Source: Knoellia sp031844405
GTDB taxonomy: Bacteria; Actinomycetota; Actinomycetes; Actinomycetales; Dermatophilaceae
NCBI GenBank assembly: GCA_031844405.1
Contig: JAUZVC010000002.1
Coordinates: 62,001 to 126,000, forward strand
Direction of reading: 5' to 3'
Length of the DNA stretch: 64,000 bases
Shown in pieces: positions 33,304-42,670 of this stretch. How positions within the stretch are numbered: the first letter of the stretch is position 1; each line of letters opens with the position of its first letter. The notes below the pieces were generated by a model, which was not told the origin of the DNA, made no database searches, and was given only the letters and a program-made list of their open reading frames with translations. The position numbers were made by a program, and so were the translations under genes.

Positions 33304-33855
33304 TCACGGCCGCGTTGCGGTGCGAGCAGCGGTCGCCACCGCGTCGCCGCGATCCGCCAGCGTGTCCGCGGGAGCATGGCCGTTGAGGAACTCGTTGCCG
33401 GTGGCGAACCATGTCGCGATCGCAACGTCGTCCCATCCGGCGTCACGCAGGTGCGAGAGCACGGCCACGAACGCGTCGATGGGGCGGCCGCCCGGACCGA
33501 ACTGGAACGCCGGAAACACCAGACGCCCGTTGTGAGGCACGACGAGGAACCGCTCGACGGCGAACATCTCAGGCGCTTTCACGTCGCGTGGCGAGACGAG
33601 TCCCCATTGCTTGGCGATCTGGTCCGTGAGGACTCGAACCTGCGCGCGGGCCGGATCCGGCTCCGTCCTCGTTGCCGTGTGGACCCGCTGTTCCTCGACC
33701 CATACGTTCACTGCGTAGGTGAACGGCGCGCGCTTCACCCACTTGGCCCGCAGAGCGTCGGCGACGTCTTCCGCGTCGTCACGTGAGGCGTAGAGGCCGC
33801 GCAGGAAGGGCCACTCCCACAGCAGCCAAACCGAGCCGTCCGGCGGCGACGTCAC
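33304..33855 (-). CDS. Xre/MbcA/ParS-like domain protein, copy 2
   Basis: A 183-residue protein, paralogue of the gene before it. The C-terminal half (NGRLVFPAFQFGPGGRPIDA, AGWDDVAIATWFATGNEFLN, GHAPADTL) follows the pattern of the toxin-binding domain of Xre/MbcA/ParS antitoxins. The N-terminal half (VWLLWEWPFLRGLYASRDDA) has a strand-rich start shared with copy 1. GTG 33855 overlaps the stop of copy 1 (GTGA), so the genes are coupled. No RES-type toxin gene is adjacent. Function as antitoxin is therefore not supported by context. Confidence 0.6.
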   Translation of the reverse strand: MTSPPDGSVWLLWEWPFLRGLYASRDDAEDVADALRAKWVKRAPFTYAVNVWVEEQRVHTATRTEPDPARAQVRVLTDQIAKQWGLVSPRDVKAPEMFAVERFLVVPHNGRLVFPAFQFGPGGRPIDAFVAVLSHLRDAGWDDVAIATWFATGNEFLNGHAPADTLADRGDAVATAARTATRP

Positions 33856-34400
33856 CAGTCGACCGCAGTGACTCGTGCCGCGTGTAGGACTCGCTTGGGC
33901 TCGTAGCGGATGAGCAGGGCTGGGACGTCGCCGTCGGCTGCGCCCTGGCGGCTCACGAACCACGCCGTGATCGAGAACTCGTCCCATCCCGAGTCCCGGA
34001 ACACCTTTAGGACGTCCCGGAAGCCGGGCCACAACTCACGCCAGGGATCGAACTGGAAGGCCGGAGCGACGAGCCTGTTCCGATACGGGACGAGTAGGTA
34101 CGTGTCCAGATGGAAGAAGTGTGCGGTCCCCATGGGGCCGATCTCCAGCAGACCCCAGTCGTGGTCGATGCGCCCCAAGAACTCACGTTGGCTTACACCG
34201 GGGCCGTCCTCCCGCCTCGATGACGCGCTCGGTGGCGCAACCGTCCACGCCTCGACTCGTACGGACAAGCCCTGTGGGTCATTCTCCCGCCGGGCGCCCT
34301 CCGCGACGCGGATCTCGGCCGCCCGACGCTCCGCGTCCACACGAAGGGCGAACAGTCCAAGCAGTGCCTGACCGTCCCAAACCGTCCAGACCTCACGCAT
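33852..34400 (-). CDS. Xre/MbcA/ParS-like domain protein, copy 1
   Basis: A 182-residue protein starting MREVWTVWDGQALLGLFALR. The C-terminal part (YRNRLVAPAFQFDPWRELWP, SGWDEFSITAWFVSRQ, GDVPALLIRYEP) has the same layout as copy 2 but is more diverged from Xre/MbcA/ParS domains. ATG 34400 has GGAGG 5 nt upstream; an ATG six bases before is in frame. It diverges from the gene at 34439 with only 38 bp between starts. Confidence 0.6.
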   Translation of the reverse strand: MREVWTVWDGQALLGLFALRVDAERRAAEIRVAEGARRENDPQGLSVRVEAWTVAPPSASSRREDGPGVSQREFLGRIDHDWGLLEIGPMGTAHFFHLDTYLLVPYRNRLVAPAFQFDPWRELWPGFRDVLKVFRDSGWDEFSITAWFVSRQGAADGDVPALLIRYEPKRVLHAARVTAVDW

Positions 34401-34438
34401 GGGCACCTCCGCCTATGGCGACCTCAGGTTCAAGGAAG

Positions 34439-34879
34439 ATGCCTACGAACGTCACCGGGCGGTTTGGCGATCGCGCGCAGAGCGATCCGCGTCGCTTTCT
34501 GCGTGAGTGGTTGAGCGTCCTGCACCTACCGAACGTCCTCGGCTTGACACAACGTATGCAATTCGCCTGTGTCGCAATGCAATTCGCTGGAGCGGCCATC
34601 TCTCGACGGTACCTGAAACCATCAGATGGGGCATCCGAATCGCGCTGGCGTCGACTGCTGCAGCCGTCGTCCCAAGCCGACCAAGGCCTCCTCGTCGCCT
34701 GGGGCGGACACAACAAAGGCGGACGGAAAGAACTCACCACCAACCGGCACAAGATCCGCCTCTGGGAAGCCGAGGACGTCCTCAACCGCCTCTTCGACGT
34801 CTACGACGACCTGTCCGCCGACACCCGCTCTCGCCTGCCCATGACCCGCGCCTGGATCCTCAACGAAGAAACCGGGTAA
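34439..34879 (+). CDS. Hypothetical protein upstream of the helicase-methylase pair
   Basis: A 146-residue helical protein (PRRFLREWLSVLHLPNVLGL, FAGAAISRRYLKPSDG, LFDVYDDLSADTRSRLPMTR). AGGAAG is almost in contact with the ATG, so the true start may differ. No known domain. It precedes the PLD-SNF2 helicase by 124 nt on the same strand and could be part of that system or a separate island gene. Confidence 0.5.
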   Translation: MPTNVTGRFGDRAQSDPRRFLREWLSVLHLPNVLGLTQRMQFACVAMQFAGAAISRRYLKPSDGASESRWRRLLQPSSQADQGLLVAWGGHNKGGRKELTTNRHKIRLWEAEDVLNRLFDVYDDLSADTRSRLPMTRAWILNEETG

Positions 34880-35003
34880 GGCGGCGTCACGACACGGTCA
34901 CGACCCGTCGCTCACTAACGCCGCAGGTCAGACCTGTGAGGCAGGATGCCGACAGTGCCGCCGTTCGCGGCCCAGGGGACCGTCTGATTCGGGAGTGGAA
35001 CCA

Positions 35004-38000
35004 GTGACTCGCATCTTCGACAACATCGAGGCCGACCTCGGCCCGCACCTGATCGAAACGTTCGAGTCGTTCGACCGCATGGACGCCGCAGTCGGCTACT
35101 TCAACCTGCGCGGCTGGGCCACCTTCGCCGACGCCGTCGACGGCAAGGCCGTGGGCGCCGACCCGGTCATGCGCGTCCTCGTCGGGATGACCCTCGCCGA
35201 CCCCGACGACCGCGTCCTGCGCCACCTCCAAGATCAACTCGAAGGCATCGAGGCACCCGAGGGAATCGACGGCGACGTCGCCCGCACCCGCCGCCAGGCC
35301 GCCCTGATGAAGTTCCGCACCCAACTCATGCGCGGCATCCCCACCGCGAGCGACCAGCGCCACCTGCGGCGCCTCCGCGAGCACCTCGTCGGCGGGCGCG
35401 TCCAGATCAAGTTGTTCACCCGACGCCCCCTGCACGGCAAGACCTACCTCTGCCACCGAGAAGACGCGAACCTGCCCACCATCGGGTTCGTCGGCTCCTC
35501 CAACCTGACCATGTCCGGTCTCGCGAACAACTACGAGTTGAACGTCGACGTCCTCGACTTCGACGCGGCGAAGAAACTCGACGCATGGTTCCAGGACCGG
35601 TGGGATGACCGCTTCTCCATCGACATCACCGCCGACCTCATCGCCCTCATCGACGAGTCCTGGGCCGGGGAGCAACCGCTGACCCCGTACGAGGTCTACC
35701 TCAAGGTGTGCTGGCACCTCTCCCGTGATGTGCGCGAAGGCCTCATCGAGTACAGCCTCCCGCCGTCCATGCGCAACAAACTCCTGGAGTACCAGGTCAA
35801 CGCCGTCCAGACCCTCGCCAGACGTATCGTCACCCGCGGCGGCACCATGCTCGGCGACGTCGTCGGCCTCGGCAAGACCCTGACCGCGGTCGCGGCCGCG
35901 CTCATGCTCCGCGAGGAGTATGGCTACTCCACGCTCGTGCTATGCCCCAAGAACCTCGTCAAGATGTGGCAGGAACACCTGGACGCGTACGACGTGCCCG
36001 GACGGGTCGTGTCGTACACCACCGCCCACCGCGACCTGCCCGAGATGCGCGCCTACCAGTTCGTCATCTGCGACGAGTCGCACACGCTGCGCTCGGACAA
36101 GCGCCGCGACTACGCCGCGATCAAGGACTACATCGACAACGCGGGCAGCAAGGTCCTCCTGCTCACCGCGACCCCGTACAACATCCGCTTCACCGACGTC
36201 GCCAACCAACTCGGGCTCTACATCGACCCCGACACCGACCTCGGGCTGCAGCCCCTGTCGGCGATGGCCGCCAACCCGCGCCTGGCCGAACAGGTCGACT
36301 ACAAGACGAACACGATGGCCGCGTTCCGCAAGTCCGAGGAAGCCGACGACTGGAAACGCCTCATGTCCGAGCACCTCGTGCGCCGCACCCGCTCATTCAT
36401 CCGCGCCAACTACGGCCAGACCGACCCCGACAACGGACGCGACTACCTGCTCTACCCGCACGGCGGACGGTTCTACTTCCCAACGCGCACCCCCAAGCCG
36501 ATCGACCACTCGTTCGGGGACGACGACCCGGCCGCGATCATGGCCTCCGAACCGACCCTCAACGCGATCGAAGCGCTCAACCTCCCCCGCTACAACGTCA
36601 GCCCGTACCTGCGCGCCGACGCCGACCTCACCGACGATGAAGCGGCCCTGTTCGAGCGCCTCGCCCGCGCCAGCGGCCACCTCAGCGGGTTCATCCGCAC
36701 CGGCCTGTACAAGCGCCTGTCCTCATGCGGGCACTCCTACATCCTGTCCGTGCACCGCCACATCGCCCGCAATGACATGTGGCTCCACGCGATCGAGCAC
36801 CACCTGCCCATCCCCGTCGGCACCGTCCTCGACGCCATGTTCAACAGCGCCCAGGAAGACATCAACGAAGCCGACGAGGACACGGCCACCACCGGCAACG
36901 GCGCCGCCGACTACGACGCGCTGCGCGCCCGCAACCCCAACGGCGTGACATGGGTGCGCCCCGAGGTCTTCAAGGACGCCCTGGCCGACCACCTCCAAGA
37001 GGACGCCGACGACCTGCGCGCCCTCCTGGACACGTACGGCGAATGGAGCGCCGAGACCGACTCCAAGATCGCCGCGCTCGTCACCCTCGTCACCGAAACC
37101 CACGCAGGCGAGAAGGTCCTCGTCTTCACCGAGTACAAGGACACTGCCGACTATGTGGCCAAGGCCCTAACCGACCAGGGCGTGGATCATGTCGCTCTCG
37201 TCCATGGCAGCACCGACGACCCGACCGGCACGGTCCGCAGGTTCGCGCCCATCTCGAACAAGAACCCGAACGACCCCGCCGGGTACGTCCTGCCCGCGGA
37301 CCAGCAGCACCGCGTCCTCATCGCCACCGACGTCCTGTCCGAAGGTCAGAATCTCCAAGACGCGCGCATAGTCGTGAACTACGACCTGCCGTGGGCGATC
37401 ATCCGCCTCATTCAGCGCGCCGGACGCATCGATCGCGTCGGCCAGGAAGCCGACGAGATCCTCATCTACTCGTTCTTCCACGAGTCCGTCGAGAACGTCA
37501 TCACGCTTCGTCAGCGCATACGCGACCGCCTAGCCGCCAACGCCGAAGCGTTCGGCTCCGACGAAGCGTTCTTCGGCACCGACGACGAAACTCAGGCGAT
37601 CGAGGACCTCTACAACGGCAAACTCGACGACGCCGAAACCGACATCGAAGTCGACGCGTCCAGCCTCGCCTACGAGGTATGGTCCCGCGCAGAAGAGGAA
37701 ACCCCGGACCTGGCCCAAAAGGTCACTGAACTGCCCGACCTCGTCCACGCCACCCGAGCCCACCGCACCGACGCGATCCCGCCCGACCAACTGGGCATCG
37801 CCTGCTACGTGCGCACCGAGAACGGCACCGACGGGTTTGGATTCGCTGCCGCCCCCGAAGACTTGCGTCTGCTCACCGGCCACGAAGCGCTGCGTGTCTT
37901 CCAGTGCGAACCCGACACCCCTGCCGCACCTATCCGCGAGGACCACTTCGACCTCACGGCCGATCTCGCCCGCGGCCCGCTGGCCCGACCAGCGACCATC

Positions 38001-38282
38001 GAGGGACGACTTACCGGCGTCCGCAAACGTCTCTGGCGGCGACTCAACGGCAACTTTGTCACCCTCAACCCTGAGGTCGGTGACGCCCTCGACGCACTCT
38101 TTCGCCGCCACCTCACCAGCGACGCCGAACGCCGCCTCAAAACCGCGCTCACCACCCGCGCCAACGACGAGGACCTCGCAGACCTCGTCGCCCTCCTGCA
38201 CCGCGACAACCGCCTCGTCATCCCGGACACCGCAGGCAGTGACCCCGTCCGCATCGTCTGCACCATGGGAGTGAGCGAATGA
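35004..38282 (+). CDS. PLD-nuclease / SNF2-family helicase fusion
   Basis: A 1092-residue protein. The N-terminal 210 residues form a phospholipase-D-type nuclease domain with one HxK motif (LHGKTYLC, about residue 143) and GFVGSSNLTMSGL. Next is a SNF2-type helicase: Walker A GDVVGLGKTLTA (about 288), motif II ICDESH (about 357), motif III LLTATPYN (about 389), motif V DVLSEGQNLQDA and motif VI QRAGRIDRVGQ (about 805). GTG 35004 has GGGAG 8 nt upstream. The stop overlaps the start of a N6-adenine methylase (ATGA). The pairing resembles drmC+drmD with drmMI of DISARM, without drmA or drmB. A restriction-like antiphage role is inferred. Confidence 0.85.
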   Translation: MTRIFDNIEADLGPHLIETFESFDRMDAAVGYFNLRGWATFADAVDGKAVGADPVMRVLVGMTLADPDDRVLRHLQDQLEGIEAPEGIDGDVARTRRQAALMKFRTQLMRGIPTASDQRHLRRLREHLVGGRVQIKLFTRRPLHGKTYLCHREDANLPTIGFVGSSNLTMSGLANNYELNVDVLDFDAAKKLDAWFQDRWDDRFSIDITADLIALIDESWAGEQPLTPYEVYLKVCWHLSRDVREGLIEYSLPPSMRNKLLEYQVNAVQTLARRIVTRGGTMLGDVVGLGKTLTAVAAALMLREEYGYSTLVLCPKNLVKMWQEHLDAYDVPGRVVSYTTAHRDLPEMRAYQFVICDESHTLRSDKRRDYAAIKDYIDNAGSKVLLLTATPYNIRFTDVANQLGLYIDPDTDLGLQPLSAMAANPRLAEQVDYKTNTMAAFRKSEEADDWKRLMSEHLVRRTRSFIRANYGQTDPDNGRDYLLYPHGGRFYFPTRTPKPIDHSFGDDDPAAIMASEPTLNAIEALNLPRYNVSPYLRADADLTDDEAALFERLARASGHLSGFIRTGLYKRLSSCGHSYILSVHRHIARNDMWLHAIEHHLPIPVGTVLDAMFNSAQEDINEADEDTATTGNGAADYDALRARNPNGVTWVRPEVFKDALADHLQEDADDLRALLDTYGEWSAETDSKIAALVTLVTETHAGEKVLVFTEYKDTADYVAKALTDQGVDHVALVHGSTDDPTGTVRRFAPISNKNPNDPAGYVLPADQQHRVLIATDVLSEGQNLQDARIVVNYDLPWAIIRLIQRAGRIDRVGQEADEILIYSFFHESVENVITLRQRIRDRLAANAEAFGSDEAFFGTDDETQAIEDLYNGKLDDAETDIEVDASSLAYEVWSRAEEETPDLAQKVTELPDLVHATRAHRTDAIPPDQLGIACYVRTENGTDGFGFAAAPEDLRLLTGHEALRVFQCEPDTPAAPIREDHFDLTADLARGPLARPATIEGRLTGVRKRLWRRLNGNFVTLNPEVGDALDALFRRHLTSDAERRLKTALTTRANDEDLADLVALLHRDNRLVIPDTAGSDPVRIVCTMGVSE

Positions 38283-41200
38283 GCACCCGCATCGACCTAG
38301 TCAACCAGGGCAACCTAACCACGCTCTTCCTCGAAGAACTCGGCTGGAACCGCCCCGACATCACCCAGCCGATCACCATCGAGGTCGACGACCATACTTG
38401 GACGGCCCGCCAAGTCGCCGGGTACAAGGGCGTGCGCGTCTGGACCATCGACGGGCTGCCCGACAACCGCACCCAGCGGTTAATCGACGCCGCTCTTCGC
38501 CGACACGCCGAGGAGCGACTCGTTGTCTTTGCCGACGCCACAATCCAGCAGTGGCGCTGGCCCAGCGTGACGAATACCCAAGGCACGGGTCAGGCCCGCT
38601 TGGTCACCCACAGCCACACCATCGGCTCCGACAACGAGGCCCTCGACCAGCGTCTCGCCATGGTCGAGATCGGCCTGAGCGAGTCCCCGACGGTGCCAGA
38701 ACTCCTCCGGCGGATGCGCTCAGCGTTCGACGCCGACAAGATCACGAACGAGTTCTACAAGAAGTTCGTGAGGGAGCACGCCGCGCTGGTGAAGGCCATC
38801 GAAGGCCTCGACGTTGAAAGCGACCGCAACTGGTACTCAGCGCTGCTGATGAACCGCCTGATGTTCATCTACTTCATGCAGCGCAAGGGCTTCATGAACA
38901 ACGACCGCGACTACCTGCGAACGCGTCTCATGGCACTTCGGGCTCATGACGGCAGCGACACCTTCTACGAGTTCTATCGCGACTTCCTACTGCCCATGTT
39001 CCACGAGGGCCTCGGCGCCCCTGGGTTGCAGGTGGCCGACCCCGTCATCAAGGCCCTCATCGGCGACATCCCATACATCAACGGCGGCATCTTTGCTGTC
39101 CACGAACTGGAGGCCGACACGGCCGAAATCCGCATCCCGGACCACGTCTTCGAGTCCATCTTCGACCTCTTCGACTCCTACCAGTGGCATCTCGACGACC
39201 GGCCCACCGGCAACTCAAACGAGATCAACCCTGATGTCCTCGGCTACATCTTCGAGCAATTCATCAACCAGAAGGAACAGGGGGCCTACTACACCAAGGA
39301 CGACGTCACGCACTTCATGACCACCTCCACGCTTCTTCCCCTCTTCCTCGAACGGCTTCAGGCCAAAACCGGTATCAACCCCTGGGACTACGTAGCAAGG
39401 CAGCCCGACGCGTACGTTTGGGACAGCCTCACCTACGGCCTCGACGAGCCCATCCCCGCCGAGATCGAGCACGAGCGCAACTCCTTCCCGAGGCCTGCGT
39501 GGAACGTGCCAGCCCCAGAAACGCACGCGTTCCCGGGTGAGACCTGGTGGGAGGTCGAGCAGCGACGCAAGCAGCATGCGAAAATCCTCTCCCTCGCAGC
39601 GGCAGGCGACATCAACAACGTGGATGCAGCGGTCACCGCGAACCTGGACTTGGAATCCCTCGCGACCCACGTGATCGACAGCATGGACACCCCCGCAAAC
39701 GTCGTTGCCGCGTGGCGGATCCTGTCCGACCTCAAGATTGTCGACCCCACATGCGGGTCAGGTGCCTTTCTATTCGCTGCCTTAAAGATCCTCCTCGACC
39801 TCTACTCCACGGTTATCGACGCAGCACGTGCACAAGCAATCACGTCGTCTGATGCGACGCTGCACGCACTGCTTGCTGACGTCGACGACCACCCGAACCA
39901 GACTTACTTCATCCTCAAGCACGCAACGCTGAACAACCTGTACGGCGTTGACCTGATGAAGGAAGCCACCGAGATCGCACGCCTTCGCCTGTTCCTGAAA
40001 CTGGTCTCCGCCATCGAGAAGCGCGACGACCTCGAACCCCTCCCAGACCTCGACTTCAACATCAAGCCCGGCAACATCCTTGTAGGTGCTCGAACGATCG
40101 ACGAGATCGAAGACGCGACGGACATCTTCGCCGCTCAGACCGCCGACACCGTCATTGAGCGCGCCAACGACGTCAGTGCCGCGTATCGCGACTTCCGTCA
40201 AATCCAAGAGAACGGTGCACCCGAAGACGTCAAGGCGGCACGTGACGCTCTGTCTGCCCGACTCACCGAGGTTCGAGACATCGTCAACGAGCACTACCAC
40301 TCGGTGAATCGCATCGCGGGCTCGTTGGACACGTGGGTGAAGAGTCACTCGCCGTTCCACTGGTTTATCGAATACCCCGAGGTTTTCTCCGAAGGAGGCT
40401 TCGACCTGGTGATCGGCAACCCGCCGTATGTCGGCAAGCGCAAGGTCAAGGGATACACCTTCAGGGGGTTCGACACGGACGAAACTCCTGACATCTATGC
40501 CCCGTGCACCGAGCGCGCAGCACAGATCACTCGCCATGACGGCCGCATGACCCTGATACTTCCCATCTCCGCGCAGTTCGGAGCGGACTTCCAAGCCCTG
40601 CGCAAGCACCTCTTGGGACGGTTCGGCAACATCTGGGTTAGCGCATACTCGCGCAACCCCGCTGCGCTGTTCTCTGCCGGACTGGGCGTGCGATCGACCA
40701 TCATCATCGGCTCCGGTGATGGAGTGTCAGGGAACACGCTGCACGTCACGAAGACACATCGGTGGTTCGACGAAGCCCGGCCCGCACTCTTCGAAGCCTT
40801 GGCCTACGTAAATGTGGATGATGTCAAGAATCGCGTCGGGTGGGCTCGCATCCCAAGCGAAGGGGTACGTGACATCTTGGCTGGGACCGTTGGCAGCGGC
40901 GCCCTCGGCCAGTTGGCCGTCCGCAGGGGTGCACAGACACTCGGATTCAAGAACATCGCTCTTTATTGGCTCGCTGTCTTCCGCGAGGATCCGCCCGCCT
41001 ACGAGTTAGACCTCACCCCGTTCACGGATACCCCCATAAAGCACATCTTCTTGGCCTCAGAAGACGACGCTCGGCTCGCCCTCGCGATCGCCGCATCCAA
41101 ACTTGGCTTCGTCTGGTGGTACTGCACCGGGGACGACTTCAACGTCACAGCGGAAACCATCAAGACCATTCCCGTCAACGTCGCCGCTCTCAGCGGAACC

Positions 41201-41491
41201 GCCCGTGACCGTCTGCGCGACCTTGGTGATGCCCTCGTCGCCGATTACCCGAACCACGTCCTGTTCACGAAGTACGCCGGAAAGTGGATGGGCAATGTCG
41301 TGCTCTCAGAGATGCGCGACATCACCGACCGAATAGACGAGATCCTCGCCGAAGAACTCGGCTACGCCGAACTGCTACCCGCTCTGGAGCACGCCTACTA
41401 CTGCGCCTACAAGCCAACGGGGGACCGGCCGGGCACGCTCCGCTATGACCCCGCGAAGGTCGCGCTCGCCAACGATCTCATTGTCGATTGA
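38279..41491 (+). CDS. Eco57I-type N6-adenine DNA methylase
   Basis: A 1070-residue protein. The methylase core has motif I DPTCGSGAFLFAALKIL (about residue 489) and motif IV DLVIGNPPYVG (about 712), the NPPY form of N6-adenine methyltransferases. The N-terminal part (YSALLMNRLMFIYFMQRKGF) is the helical region seen in Eco57I-type, PglX and DrmMI enzymes. The first 110 residues (NLTTLFLEELGWNRPD...) look like a degenerate nuclease-type module, but no D-ExK is obvious. The C-terminal 350 residues (FVWWYCTGDDFNVTAETIKT) are a target-recognition region. It would mark self DNA for the helicase-nuclease partner. Confidence 0.88.
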   Translation: MSTRIDLVNQGNLTTLFLEELGWNRPDITQPITIEVDDHTWTARQVAGYKGVRVWTIDGLPDNRTQRLIDAALRRHAEERLVVFADATIQQWRWPSVTNTQGTGQARLVTHSHTIGSDNEALDQRLAMVEIGLSESPTVPELLRRMRSAFDADKITNEFYKKFVREHAALVKAIEGLDVESDRNWYSALLMNRLMFIYFMQRKGFMNNDRDYLRTRLMALRAHDGSDTFYEFYRDFLLPMFHEGLGAPGLQVADPVIKALIGDIPYINGGIFAVHELEADTAEIRIPDHVFESIFDLFDSYQWHLDDRPTGNSNEINPDVLGYIFEQFINQKEQGAYYTKDDVTHFMTTSTLLPLFLERLQAKTGINPWDYVARQPDAYVWDSLTYGLDEPIPAEIEHERNSFPRPAWNVPAPETHAFPGETWWEVEQRRKQHAKILSLAAAGDINNVDAAVTANLDLESLATHVIDSMDTPANVVAAWRILSDLKIVDPTCGSGAFLFAALKILLDLYSTVIDAARAQAITSSDATLHALLADVDDHPNQTYFILKHATLNNLYGVDLMKEATEIARLRLFLKLVSAIEKRDDLEPLPDLDFNIKPGNILVGARTIDEIEDATDIFAAQTADTVIERANDVSAAYRDFRQIQENGAPEDVKAARDALSARLTEVRDIVNEHYHSVNRIAGSLDTWVKSHSPFHWFIEYPEVFSEGGFDLVIGNPPYVGKRKVKGYTFRGFDTDETPDIYAPCTERAAQITRHDGRMTLILPISAQFGADFQALRKHLLGRFGNIWVSAYSRNPAALFSAGLGVRSTIIIGSGDGVSGNTLHVTKTHRWFDEARPALFEALAYVNVDDVKNRVGWARIPSEGVRDILAGTVGSGALGQLAVRRGAQTLGFKNIALYWLAVFREDPPAYELDLTPFTDTPIKHIFLASEDDARLALAIAASKLGFVWWYCTGDDFNVTAETIKTIPVNVAALSGTARDRLRDLGDALVADYPNHVLFTKYAGKWMGNVVLSEMRDITDRIDEILAEELGYAELLPALEHAYYCAYKPTGDRPGTLRYDPAKVALANDLIVD

Positions 41492-41504
41492 TTCCAGGAC
41501 CGCC

Positions 41505-41759
41505 ATGACTGACTTACCCGCACCCGCGAAGCGACGCATCAGCATCGTCTTCGACGCCGTCAGCGACACCGAGTACAACGCTATTGCCAACGCGCTATGG
41601 GCAGTGGTCGCAGCCGCAAATGCCCCCGGGTCGGTCTACCCCGACCGGCAAGCGGACCTCACAGCGCTCAACGACACTTGGGCGCAATACTCGGAAACGG
41701 AATGGCAGTACGATCCCGACGAGCCGCACCCAGGCCCTACCACCAAGGCGGAACGCTAG
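41505..41759 (+). CDS. Small hypothetical protein of the helicase-methylase operon
   Basis: An 84-residue protein (MTDLPAPAKRRISIVFDAVS, NAIANALWAVVAAANAPG) with an acidic tail. It starts 13 nt after the methylase stop and precedes the operon's terminator, so it is very likely the third gene of that transcript. No known domain; a small accessory or inhibitor role is only a guess. Confidence 0.6.
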   Translation: MTDLPAPAKRRISIVFDAVSDTEYNAIANALWAVVAAANAPGSVYPDRQADLTALNDTWAQYSETEWQYDPDEPHPGPTTKAER

Positions 41760-41838
41760 GACAGACCGTGATGTCCTCGCGAGGCGTCCTTCAGCGACAA
41801 CTCCAAGAGTTTCAGCCCACGGTACTTGCTGTTTGGCA

Positions 41839-41880
41839 CGGGGCGGCTCAACTCCCTGCCACGGCAGTTGAGCCACCCCG
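41839..41880 (+). terminator. Hairpin after the helicase-methylase operon
   Basis: CGGGGCGGCTCAACT pairs with AGTTGAGCCACCCCG in a 15-bp stem with one mismatch and a 12-nt loop, 80 nt after the stop at 41759. It likely ends the operon transcript. The remaining sequence to 42050 holds nothing else that I can see. Confidence 0.7.
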
Positions 41881-42050
41881 CTGCGAGAAGTGTAGTCATG
41901 ACATGTTCGACCGGTCGGAACTCCAGACATGTGCCACTCGATCGCGGTAGGGCAAAGCGCCGCTGCAACTGAAGCCAAGGACGCTCGCTTGCGCTCCGTT
42001 GTCCATCGGTGTCCGGGCTGGCAGTGTGGTCGCTGCCCGCTGCATACTCC

Positions 42051-42368
42051 TCAGTCGATGCGCGTGAACGTCACTCCGACGTTGAGTCCGACTGCCTTCG
42101 AGATCTTGTAGACGTTCTCCAGCGTCAGACCGGCCTCACCCCGATAAATGCGGCGGAGTTGATCTGGATTCATTCCGATCAGGTGGGCAGTCTCGTCCGT
42201 CTTCTGGTCGAGGCGCTCTTGCTGCTGCCTCGCCGCACGCACCAACTCGTGCTGCAGTCTGGCTGCCCCCTGCGCGTGGCGTGTGGAGGCCACGGGCTGC
42301 TTCCACTCGGCTGGATCCGCGCGGCCGAACTGCGTGGGGTGGCGCAAAAACTCGCGAGGTTGGGGCAC
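42051..42368 (-). CDS. XRE-family transcriptional regulator
   Basis: A 105-residue protein. The C-terminal 60 residues form a lambda-repressor-type helix-turn-helix (KTDETAHLIGMNPDQLRRIY, GEAGLTLENVYKISKAVGLN), with IGMNPDQLRRI as the recognition part. The N-terminus carries a Glu/Arg-rich helix. GTG 42368 is the only early start and lacks a ribosome site. It diverges from the recombinase-like gene, and a 7-bp inverted repeat and TATATT box lie between them, so it may control itself, the mobile element or the helicase-methylase operon. Confidence 0.7.
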   Translation of the reverse strand: MPQPREFLRHPTQFGRADPAEWKQPVASTRHAQGAARLQHELVRAARQQQERLDQKTDETAHLIGMNPDQLRRIYRGEAGLTLENVYKISKAVGLNVGVTFTRID

Positions 42369-42670
42369 CGACGGAGACTAAGTCCGGGTACGTGCCCTGT
42401 CCGAGCGCCACTCCCGACCCGTGGTTGTAGGTGCGGTTAGAGCGCTTGCGAGAAGCGCTACGACGCTATATTGTCAGCGGCCTGAAGCCACCCATGGTCA
42501 GATGCGGTCGGGGTGCATGTCGAGCCCGCCGAGACGCTAAGCATGACCGCATCAATCGCTTTCTCGCTCATCATCGGGCGTAGTCGTTCGGCCCTTGAGG
42601 GCCGTGCCCCCCATAACGTCGCCAGGTTCGTACGGCGCTCGCCGTCGACCCACTGTGAGGTCCTCGGTCG
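42369..42670. promoter_or_regulatory. Divergent control region of XRE regulator and recombinase-like gene
   Basis: About 300 bases. AGCGCTT (42441-42447) and AAGCGCT (42453-42459) form an inverted repeat with a 5-nt loop, followed by TATATT at 42467, the most A/T-rich hexamer nearby and a plausible -10 box. The arrangement suits an operator for the XRE protein. Confidence 0.45.

Noticed and set aside
38279..41491. BREX PglX methylase
   Set aside because: The methylase resembles PglX in general layout, but no pglZ, brxC, brxA or brxB gene is present, and the partner is a PLD-SNF2 helicase.
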